Source of the DNA: Rhodospirillaceae bacterium LM-1
GTDB lineage: Bacteria > Pseudomonadota > Alphaproteobacteria > Rhodospirillales > WMHbin7
NCBI GenBank assembly: GCA_902725215.1
Contig: CACUVI010000012.1
Location: forward strand, 1 to 64,000
DNA length: 64,000 nucleotides
Reading direction: 5' to 3'
Shown here: positions 8,157-14,679 of the stretch, piece by piece
How the letters are laid out: each line of letters begins with the position of its first letter
How positions within the stretch are numbered: the first letter of the stretch is position 1
Notes under the pieces: generated by a model
What the model was told of the DNA's origin: nothing
What the model saw: the letters and a program-made list of their open reading frames with translations, nothing else
The model's database searches: none
Made by a program: the position numbers and the translations under genes

Positions 8157-8707
8157 TTGTCCCAGCGTTCGCGCAGCTTGTCGGGCGGCAATTGCCAGTC
8201 GTCCTCGCCCAGGTGGTCGGGGGTGCGCTTCTTGTCCCATTTGGGCGAGAAATTGAAACCACAGATTTCTGTCCACAAAGAGCCCTCGCCTGCAATGGCG
8301 GGCGGACGATCCGGGGTGTTCTTGCGAAAGGAAGGAGCATGGAGAAACATGAAATCATAACCACTATGTACAACTTCGGAGTTTCTGAATGTCTGCCTTT
8401 TTACGAACAACAAAACAAAGTTTTTGCCCGTGCCAACAACTTTGTAAAAAGCCTTGCCGGCGTAGTTGTTGCCGTAGGTAATTTGGCCATCCTCGTGAAA
8501 TATCTTGTAGTTAAAAATCTCGTATTCTGAAGAATTTGTGGGATACCATTTACCTAGAAAGAATTTGATTCCCTGATTTTCAGGAATTAAGGGCCAGTGG
8601 GTGTCATAGGGCAGCCGCATCTCCTGGTCCTGGCCCCATCCCGTCCCGGGTTGGAGCGCCAAGGCAACTAAGGCCGCCCATAACCAACAACGCAACGCTT
8701 TTCTCAA
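8015..8707 (-). CDS. Exported protein of unknown function, related to the 7253-7903 product
   Basis: A 230-residue protein. I place the start at a TTG (8707) because GGGAGG lies 8 bases upstream and it gives a regular signal peptide (MRKALRCWLWAALVALALQP, then GTGWGQ). No known domain is apparent. It contains 'FFLGKWYPTNSSEYE', 'KAFYKVVGTGKNF', 'FLHAPSFRKNTPD' and 'TEICGFNFSPKWD', matching in order the blocks of the exported protein at 7253-7903. It is divergent from the muramidase gene, with only about 60 bp between starts. The inside is AT-rich compared with the window. A periplasmic inhibitor or immunity role is inference from position only. Confidence 0.55.
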   Translation of the reverse strand: MRKALRCWLWAALVALALQPGTGWGQDQEMRLPYDTHWPLIPENQGIKFFLGKWYPTNSSEYEIFNYKIFHEDGQITYGNNYAGKAFYKVVGTGKNFVLLFVKRQTFRNSEVVHSGYDFMFLHAPSFRKNTPDRPPAIAGEGSLWTEICGFNFSPKWDKKRTPDHLGEDDWQLPPDKLRERWDNYKPCNPNLPEAKASPEYPLGSNVTSILKYQSAGRDFKPTRPPIKDR

Positions 8708-8768
8708 GTCATCGCCCTCCCGGCATTGGCGGGAACAAGCGCGTTCCGCAACCGAAAGGAAATGTACT

Positions 8769-10424
8769 ATGTCAAACGTCAAATCTCAATCCGCCTACAC
8801 CCTGCCCGCCAGCGCCAAGGCCAAAATGCGCGAGCTGATCGGCCAGAACGAAGGCACAGTCTACCACCCCTATCTCGATAAGAAGGGCATCATCACCATC
8901 GGCGTCGGCTTCAATGTCGATGGCAAGGATGCTTTCCTGAAACTCAATCTGCGAAAGGAGGGAAGGAATGGTCCTTTGATGACCGAGCAGGAAAAGAAGG
9001 ACGCCTATGACGCCATGGTCAACAAAAGAACTGAAGAGAAAGGAAAACACCAGCCAGCAGATAATTACAAAGACGTTGCCAAAGCCTATCTCAGCGACGC
9101 CGACGTCAACGCCAAACTCGACAAAGAAATCGCCGAACGCGCACCCAAAATCCGCGAGAAGATCGGGGCCGAGGCCTGGGACAAACTGACCGACGGGCAG
9201 AAGGCTACCATCGCGGCGGTGCATTTCAATGTCGGCAATCTGGACGGGTCGCCCAAGCTGGTCGAGGCGGCGAAGAAGGGCGACGCCGCCGGCATCGCCC
9301 GCGAATCGCACGTCATCGCCCAAAAGGAAACCAACGACAAAGGCGAGGTGACCGGCCATCGGCGCAATTGGGAAGCCGTGATGCGCAATCACTGCGGCGC
9401 TTTGGGGCTGGAAGCGGACAGCGACGCCTGCTGGCGCTCGGTGGCCGCGGAATACAAGGACAGGCCCGAGGACCAGCGCAAGCTGGAGACTTTTCACACG
9501 AAGATCCAAAAAATTATCGACGAACCCGCCAAACCCGAAGAGAAGAAACCCGACGAGGGGCAGGAACAGCAGCAGGAGCAGAAAGGACAGGAGCAGGCGC
9601 CGCCCAAGCCCAGCGAACCGCCGCAGGAAGTGGAACCCGAGCAAAAGCAAGAACTGGGTGCCGATGGACAATCATTCCTGGAGCGCATCCGCCAGCCCAA
9701 TGCGCGCCCAGCGCTTGACATCGCGGCGAAAGAGCCAGGGGACTGGACGAAGGACGAGGCGGATATCGTCATCCAGGACTACCAGCGTTTCCGACGTCCG
9801 GAATCTTTGAACGCCTGGCTGCGCGAGCGGGTTAGCGATTATTTCAAAGTCATACACGGCAATAATGGAATGACGCCGCCCATCATGCCCAGGCAGAACA
9901 AGCGAGCGGTACTGGAAAATCTCGATGCTTTGAGCAAGAGACTGGCTATTGCCTTCGATGCCGATGGCATGAGCAGCGCTGCCAAATCGATGCAGCAAGG
10001 CCTCAATCTTCTCAATCGCGACAAGATGCCGCGCCTGAAGGAAGACGGCGACTGGGGACCGATCACCGATTTCAGCTTCAAGAAAAGCATCGCCAGCAAT
10101 GGTGCTGCCAAGGTCGATGAAGGCTTCGCGCTGGGGCGCATGCAAACGCTGGCCGAGAAGGTGCAGCAGCCGGAAGATTTGGCGAAACAGACGCAAAGCA
10201 TTTTTGGCCCGCTTTACGGCAGTTTGGAAAAGGGCGACGATCACGCGCTGGCCTTGCAGTTGGGGCTGAACGAGATTGGCCCCAAGCATGTCGATGATTG
10301 GCGGAACTTGAAGCTAGATGGCGAGATCGGTCCCAAAACCACCGACGCCTTCAATCGCGTCGCATCCTCTGCAGGACCTATGGCTTTTGCCGAGAATCTC
10401 GGAAAACAACTGGGATGGCTGTGA
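8769..10424 (+). CDS. GH24-type lysozyme/muramidase with C-terminal repeat region
   Basis: A 551-residue protein. Residues about 15-220 form a phage-type lysozyme domain (GH24): Glu28 in 'IGQNEGTVYHPYLD' is the expected catalytic acid, followed by Asp37 and 'GIITIGVGFNV' with Thr43, the T4-lysozyme Glu-Asp-Thr pattern. Residues about 250-300 are a Glu/Gln/Lys/Pro linker. The C-terminal half has helical segments 'RLKEDGDWGPITDFSFKKS' and 'NLKLDGEIGPKTTDAFNRV', each carrying the D-G-x-x-G-P pattern of peptidoglycan-binding repeats. It should cut peptidoglycan glycan strands. No signal peptide or holin gene is seen, so how it leaves the cytoplasm is unknown; a prophage remnant or a secreted antibacterial effector are both possible. 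A terminator follows. Confidence 0.75.
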   Translation: MSNVKSQSAYTLPASAKAKMRELIGQNEGTVYHPYLDKKGIITIGVGFNVDGKDAFLKLNLRKEGRNGPLMTEQEKKDAYDAMVNKRTEEKGKHQPADNYKDVAKAYLSDADVNAKLDKEIAERAPKIREKIGAEAWDKLTDGQKATIAAVHFNVGNLDGSPKLVEAAKKGDAAGIARESHVIAQKETNDKGEVTGHRRNWEAVMRNHCGALGLEADSDACWRSVAAEYKDRPEDQRKLETFHTKIQKIIDEPAKPEEKKPDEGQEQQQEQKGQEQAPPKPSEPPQEVEPEQKQELGADGQSFLERIRQPNARPALDIAAKEPGDWTKDEADIVIQDYQRFRRPESLNAWLRERVSDYFKVIHGNNGMTPPIMPRQNKRAVLENLDALSKRLAIAFDADGMSSAAKSMQQGLNLLNRDKMPRLKEDGDWGPITDFSFKKSIASNGAAKVDEGFALGRMQTLAEKVQQPEDLAKQTQSIFGPLYGSLEKGDDHALALQLGLNEIGPKHVDDWRNLKLDGEIGPKTTDAFNRVASSAGPMAFAENLGKQLGWL

Positions 10425-10446
10425 AAGAGGCTTTCCCGAGACGGAA

Positions 10447-10470
10447 AACGGCCCCATTTGGGGCCGTTTC
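10447..10470 (+). terminator. Rho-independent terminator after the muramidase gene
   Basis: AACGGCCCC and GGGGCCGTT form a perfect stem around an ATTT loop (about 10447-10468), flanked by A's on the left and TTT on the right. The symmetry means it could also serve the minus-strand gene that ends at 10495. Confidence 0.75.
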
Positions 10471-10494
10471 CACTTTGGGCGATGAAGGGCGGCG

Positions 10495-11010
10495 CTATCT
10501 AGCGTTCAGATAGGTGCGGACATCGATATAGGCGGTGTCGTGCTTGATCCAGCCCGCCTTGGGCTGATCGATGCGATACCAGTCCAACTGGCGCTCGACC
10601 ACGCGCACCCTTGTGCCCGCTTTTAAACTGTCCAGCTTGCCTGCCCAAGTGCCGGGGCCGTCGCGCAGCAGCGAATCGTTCCTCATGACGGCGGGCAGGG
10701 ACCAGGAACCGCCCTCCTTTTTGCGGGGCGGATCAATGGTCAGGAAATCGTGGTAGAGCCAACCCTTGCCGAAATCGCCGTAGGCTTCAAGACCCGCCAG
10801 ATACCAGCCGTCGGCCCCGTCCTCGATGGCGATCAAGGTGTTCGCGGGCAGCACCATTACCTTGGCCGATTTGCTGTCGGGGGCGACGCGTGCCGTGGTG
10901 GTGGCGGAAACCACGGCCATCAGGTTCTCGGGCGCCCTTTCTGCTGCGGGCGGCGTCTGGGCGCAGGCGGCAAGGCCAAGCATCATGATAGCGGTCGTGA
11001 CTAGGCGCAT
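10495..11010 (-). CDS. SH3-domain lipoprotein
   Basis: A 171-residue protein with a lipobox (MRLVTTAIMMLGLAAC, Cys16), so it should be lipid-anchored in the envelope. The mature part has two bacterial SH3-like segments: residues about 30-90 ('TTTARVAPDSKSAKVMVLP' to 'GDFGKGWLYHDFL') and about 105-165 ('NDSLLRDGPGTWAGKLDSL' to 'PKAGWIKHDTAYIDV'). Bacterial SH3 domains of this kind usually bind peptidoglycan or partner proteins. AAGGGG precedes the ATG. It is 14 bp downstream of the RidA gene on the same strand, so it is probably the last gene of the 14417-10495 minus-strand run. Confidence 0.75.
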   Translation of the reverse strand: MRLVTTAIMMLGLAACAQTPPAAERAPENLMAVVSATTTARVAPDSKSAKVMVLPANTLIAIEDGADGWYLAGLEAYGDFGKGWLYHDFLTIDPPRKKEGGSWSLPAVMRNDSLLRDGPGTWAGKLDSLKAGTRVRVVERQLDWYRIDQPKAGWIKHDTAYIDVRTYLNAR

Positions 11011-11024
11011 GTTCGGTTTCCCCT

Positions 11025-11486
11025 TTATTCGAATTCGAAAATTGCGTCGGCTTCGACGGCTGCGTCAAGCGGCAGCGATGGACAGCCGACCGTAGTGCGG
11101 ACATGTCTGCCCGCATCGCCGAAGGCCAGCGCCATGATGTCCGAAGCGCCGTTGGCAACTTTTGGATGGTCGGTGAAATCCGCCGCGGACGCCACGAAAA
11201 CGCCCAGCCGCAGGACGCGCTTCACGCGGTCAAGGTCGCCCAGCGCCGCCTTGGCCTGGGCCAGCAGATTGATGGCGCATTGGCGGGCGGCCAGCGAACC
11301 GTCCTCCAGCCCGACTTCTGCGCCCAGCTTGCCCACGGCCAGCAGTTTGCCATCCTTCAGCGGCAATTGACCGGCCATGAACAGCAGGTTTCCCGTCAGC
11401 GCGAAGGGCACGTAATTTGCCACCGGCGCCGCAGCCTGGGGCAAGGCAATGCCCTGTTGGGCCAGTTTGTCTTCGATGGCGCTCAT
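11025..11486 (-). CDS. RidA/YjgF-family protein
   Basis: A 153-residue single-domain protein of the RidA (YjgF/YER057c/UK114) family, whose best-known members deaminate reactive enamine/imine intermediates of PLP enzymes. Seen here: 'FALTGNLLFMAGQLPLKDG', 'AARQCAINLLAQAKAALGDLD' and the C-terminal 'RTTVGCPSLPLDAAVEADAIF'. The subfamily with a GCPSLP motif is common in alphaproteobacteria and not all members keep deaminase activity. The start ATG overlaps the stop of the SGNH hydrolase gene (ATGA), indicating coupled translation. Cytoplasmic. Confidence 0.8.
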   Translation of the reverse strand: MSAIEDKLAQQGIALPQAAAPVANYVPFALTGNLLFMAGQLPLKDGKLLAVGKLGAEVGLEDGSLAARQCAINLLAQAKAALGDLDRVKRVLRLGVFVASAADFTDHPKVANGASDIMALAFGDAGRHVRTTVGCPSLPLDAAVEADAIFEFE

Positions 11487-12529
11487 GGTTTTGCGACGAT
11501 GCCCTTCAATTTGTTCGCCAGCCAATGGCCGATCCTGGCCGCACCCGGGGGCGTGTTGTGGACCAGATCGTAGAAGTCGCCCTCTTCGAATACAAGCTCG
11601 TTGGCCAGATCGAGGCAGATTGCCCCTTCCGCCCGGCAGACATCCAGCGTGGCCTGGTTGTAAAGGTTCATAAGAATATGATGATCGACGCCGTTGGTGG
11701 CGGCTTTGTCCTCGACGACGCCCTCGACCGCGCCATTGGGACGCTGGCGCCAATCGCCATGGCGTTGCGTGACCAGAATGGGGGTTGCCCCCAAGGCGCG
11801 GATATGGACCAGGAGGGCGCGGATGCGGCCCTTATAGGCTTCCAGCGCCTGGGCGCGGGCCTGGGGCCAGTCTTGGCGCGTCGGGCTGGTGGTCCAGCGG
11901 GCGCGCTCGAAATCGACCCGGTGATGAACCATGCGCCCCTTGTTGGCGGCCAGCACGCCCTTTGCGGTCTGGACCAAGCGGTAAATGGCGCTTTTGCGCC
12001 TGATATGGTGCTGAAGCGACGGGAAATGTTCCAGCCGGTCGGCATTGGCGCTGTCGCCCACGAGAACGTCATTCAGCCCGACATAGGCCAACACCCATTT
12101 GGGTTTCAGGTTGGGCACCTGGGGGAGCCAGCGATCGAAGGCAGCCAGATGGCCGATGCTGCTTTGGCCGTCGATGGCCGCCGAGGCGATGCGTAGATTG
12201 AGGTCCTGGCCCAGCACCGCCTGCCATGTTTGATCGTCTCGCAGATAAATCTGGTTGGCCGTGCTGCCGCCGATGGTGAGCAGGTCGATCTTGGCCGGGT
12301 CGGCTCCGTAATCGCCGCGGAAGCCCCAATGGTCGCGCTTATAGACGATCTCGCCCGCCCCCTCGTACAGCCCCTTGGCCGAATAGCGGATCTCATAGTC
12401 GCGCTGCACGTTGAGCGACGAAAGCCCGTCGGCGAACCAGTCGCCGAAAATCAGCTCGACGGCCACGGCGCCCGCCAGCAACAGGCCGATATTGACGGCG
12501 ACAAGTTTAAAAACGGAGCGCAGGGTCAT
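11483..12529 (-). CDS. Membrane-anchored SGNH/GDSL-like hydrolase
   Basis: A 348-residue protein with one N-terminal transmembrane helix ('FKLVAVNIGLLLAGAVAVEL') and a periplasmic SGNH-hydrolase-like domain. Blocks visible: 'LLTIGGSTANQ' (block I, Ser in place of GDS Ser), 'IDGQSSIGHLAAF' (block II Gly), 'AYVGLNDVL' (block III Gly-x-Asn) and 'YDLVHNTPPGAARIGHWLA' (block V Asp-x-x-His). Such proteins deacylate or O-acetyl-modify exported polymers or lipids; the substrate is unknown. Its ATG overlaps the stop of the DUF4276 gene (ATGA), and its stop overlaps the RidA start, so it is sandwiched in a coupled array even though base composition changes sharply at its 5' end. Confidence 0.7.
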   Translation of the reverse strand: MTLRSVFKLVAVNIGLLLAGAVAVELIFGDWFADGLSSLNVQRDYEIRYSAKGLYEGAGEIVYKRDHWGFRGDYGADPAKIDLLTIGGSTANQIYLRDDQTWQAVLGQDLNLRIASAAIDGQSSIGHLAAFDRWLPQVPNLKPKWVLAYVGLNDVLVGDSANADRLEHFPSLQHHIRRKSAIYRLVQTAKGVLAANKGRMVHHRVDFERARWTTSPTRQDWPQARAQALEAYKGRIRALLVHIRALGATPILVTQRHGDWRQRPNGAVEGVVEDKAATNGVDHHILMNLYNQATLDVCRAEGAICLDLANELVFEEGDFYDLVHNTPPGAARIGHWLANKLKGIVAKP

Positions 12530-13182
12530 GGGGGCGAGTAATGAGTAATTCTTCTTAGGCCATCTCTGAACTTATTGAAGCTCGGGGACGAGTTAACCTC
12601 AACATCCATGAGCAAACCAATTTTTCCAGCCCATTCATGCTTTATTTGTCCAGGTAATGGCCATCCCTTTTGCTTGATAGCGGCGCTACCGCCCGGATAA
12701 AGTGCGTCAGCCAGTAATTCCCAAGTTCCGCATAAGGAATCTTGGGTATACCTTCCGAGAGCTTGGGTTTTTGCTCTTGGGTAGGCATTCCGCAATGCCG
12801 TTCGATCACCTAAGTACCAAGCCTCTATTTCCTCAATTGCCAAACGAAAAAGTGTTGTAGGCCTCGGGGAGCAACCACTATGCATTGCCTGGAGTTCACT
12901 CAAGAAATCGACACAATCTCTCTGGTCATTGTCAACAATAACTACAACAGCATCAATACCAGGAGCGCCGCCATAGCCCTTAAGAAGGCGCGGAAGCTGA
13001 TCAAGTAGCTGCCGCTTTGATGGGTCGCTTTGTGTGTGTAGATTTTTTGGTATTCGCCCTATGCCCTTATACGAATGAAGTCGCCACGTGTGCGGCGTGC
13101 CATATGGGCCAATTATTTTCGGAACAAGAATTTCAAGCAATTTTTTGCCAGAGCTGTCCTCAACCAATAATTCGATATGCAT
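12526..13182 (-). CDS. DUF4276-type, TOPRIM-like protein
   Basis: A 218-residue protein with the pattern of DUF4276, a family often linked to the TOPRIM fold. Glu8 lies in 'IELLVEDSSGKKLLEILV' and an Asp-x-Asp pair (Asp84, Asp86) in 'VVVIVDNDQRDCVDF', the places where TOPRIM nucleases bind metal; 'AIEEIEAWYLGDRTALR' is a further family block. It starts one base inside the stop of the AAA ATPase gene (TAATG), so the two are translated together. Known analogues combine an ATPase with a TOPRIM effector for phage defence (OLD, Gabija GajA, PARIS). The gene is clearly AT-richer than its neighbours. Nuclease function here is inference. Confidence 0.7.
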   Translation of the reverse strand: MHIELLVEDSSGKKLLEILVPKIIGPYGTPHTWRLHSYKGIGRIPKNLHTQSDPSKRQLLDQLPRLLKGYGGAPGIDAVVVIVDNDQRDCVDFLSELQAMHSGCSPRPTTLFRLAIEEIEAWYLGDRTALRNAYPRAKTQALGRYTQDSLCGTWELLADALYPGGSAAIKQKGWPLPGQIKHEWAGKIGLLMDVEVNSSPSFNKFRDGLRRITHYSPP

Positions 13183-14417
13183 TAACTTCTCGCATCAAGA
13201 TAGTCACTATACCAAAGCCCCCCAAGGGGAAGGCCTTGCTCAACCATGTTGCTGACAACAGGGTCATCAGCTGCTCGGCGTATCGTTGAAAAACCGTCCT
13301 TTCCGCGCTCTAGTATCCAGACTTCTTTTGGTGTTAACGCGTCTACAAAATATGGCTGGTGCGTCGTCACAAAGATTTGTGGCGCGTTCTTTCTGCCTGT
13401 CGCATGTGCGCGAAACTCCTGCGCCAACGCCTCAAGGAGCTTGTGATAAAGGCCGTTCTCAGGCTCCTCAATGCAGATAAACGGTGAGGGATCTGGGTCC
13501 TCTAACAAAAGCAAATATGCGAAAACCTTAAGCGTACCGTCGGACATTTGCTGCGCATAAAACGGATCTTTGAAGGCTCCGTCATTAAAGCGAAGCAGTA
13601 AGCGTTTGTCTTGAGTAGGTAAAGTGTCGATATTGCTGATGCCTGGAATTTTTGACGCAATTCTATCAAGTACTACCTTGAAACGATCCTTGTGCTCCCG
13701 CTCTAGAAACTGCACGACATTCCCAATGTTGTCGCCATGAATGTTCAAGTGCTTTTGTGGTCCGGCGTTTGGCAGGCTACGCGCAGCATCCGGCGTAAAA
13801 TAGGAAAGGTACCAACCCTTAAGAAAGTCTCTAAACAACTTAATTCTGGGGTGTTCTCTCAGCGTTCCTAACGTCGTTATCCCTAATTGGCGTGGATCGG
13901 TCAGCTCAACAGGCATGCTTGAGTTGTCTTCTTCTCCCTCCTCAGCCTGCACGGCTTCTTCTCCAGCCCATACCGTTCCTTTCCCATTCTCCAATCGTAA
14001 AAACGGGAAGGGCTGACCGTGTCTCTGATTTCTGCGCCTTTGTCTTAATACTTCTTGTTGCACAAAGGGGCGTCCGGACCTGTCAAGGCCAATAGCGACC
14101 TCATAACTGATCGGGCGTTCGCTTGAAGATTCACGATAGTAAATTTCAAAAATAATTGGGCCGCTGCAACCGAGCGAACGTAGACGCTCAAATCCACCAC
14201 GTTGATTCATGTCGCAGGCAGTCTCAACGCCAAAAGCGAGACAATCTGCAAGAAAACCAAAAGAGTCAAATAGTGTAGTCTTTCCTGCGCCGTTTCTACC
14301 TATGACTACAGTAAGTGGTGTAAGTGCCTCTTCATCTTGCTGAGTACGCAATCTGCCCAAGGAAACATCCTTGAGCACACGGAAATTCTGAACACGAAAC
14401 CCTTCGATCAGAGCCAT
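13182..14417 (-). CDS. AAA ATPase (ABC/SMC-like, AAA_21 type)
   Basis: A 411-residue P-loop ATPase of the OLD/AAA_21 type. Walker A is 'VIGRNGAGKTTLFDS' (residues 40-47), the region 'QQMSDGTLKVFAYLLLLEDP' corresponds to the signature/helical part, Walker B is 'FICIEEPENGLYH' and the switch His is in 'FVTTHQPYFVD'. There is no nuclease domain in the protein itself; the TOPRIM-like part seems to be supplied by the partner gene joined at TAATG. This layout resembles two-gene defence systems in which the ATPase senses phage products and licenses the nuclease. Local GC is about 45 percent at 13561-13620 compared with about 58 percent in fliG, supporting recent acquisition. Confidence 0.8.
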   Translation of the reverse strand: MALIEGFRVQNFRVLKDVSLGRLRTQQDEEALTPLTVVIGRNGAGKTTLFDSFGFLADCLAFGVETACDMNQRGGFERLRSLGCSGPIIFEIYYRESSSERPISYEVAIGLDRSGRPFVQQEVLRQRRRNQRHGQPFPFLRLENGKGTVWAGEEAVQAEEGEEDNSSMPVELTDPRQLGITTLGTLREHPRIKLFRDFLKGWYLSYFTPDAARSLPNAGPQKHLNIHGDNIGNVVQFLEREHKDRFKVVLDRIASKIPGISNIDTLPTQDKRLLLRFNDGAFKDPFYAQQMSDGTLKVFAYLLLLEDPDPSPFICIEEPENGLYHKLLEALAQEFRAHATGRKNAPQIFVTTHQPYFVDALTPKEVWILERGKDGFSTIRRAADDPVVSNMVEQGLPLGGLWYSDYLDARS

Positions 14418-14523
14418 GGCTTACCTAACAAGCGCCCCTGGCGCTGTCAACAAATCCACAATAACATCGCGTAGCCAGCTAAAAGCATTCGTGCGGCTGG
14501 CTCAAGCAAACGCACCAGAAAAA

Positions 14524-14658
14524 CTATTTCTTCTTAATCGTCTGCTTGTAAGTCGTCTTAGGATGCTGGGCTGCGTTTGCGTTCGAGACAATGCGTCCTG
14601 TAATGGCGCTTTTGTTAATCGTACGCGTCGTGCCACCTTTGGATTTCGAACTAGCCAT
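14524..14658 (-). CDS. Small basic protein, 44 residues, unknown function
   Basis: A short ORF with a very good ribosome site (ggaaggag, 8 bases before the ATG at 14658), ending at a TAG at 14524. The product starts MASSKSKGGTTRTINKSAI and continues with a block TGRIVSNANAAQHPKTT and a lysine-rich end. The 'TGR-x-V ... A-x-HP-x-TT' pattern recalls many short bacterial proteins of unknown role that I know only by their sequence; this comparison is from memory. It sits 21 bases after the nrdJ stop and about 106 bp upstream of the AAA ATPase, in the same orientation and with the same AT-rich look, so it may belong to that cassette. Confidence 0.65.
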   Translation of the reverse strand: MASSKSKGGTTRTINKSAITGRIVSNANAAQHPKTTYKQTIKKK

Positions 14659-14679
14659 ATCACGCGCTCCTTCCGTTTC

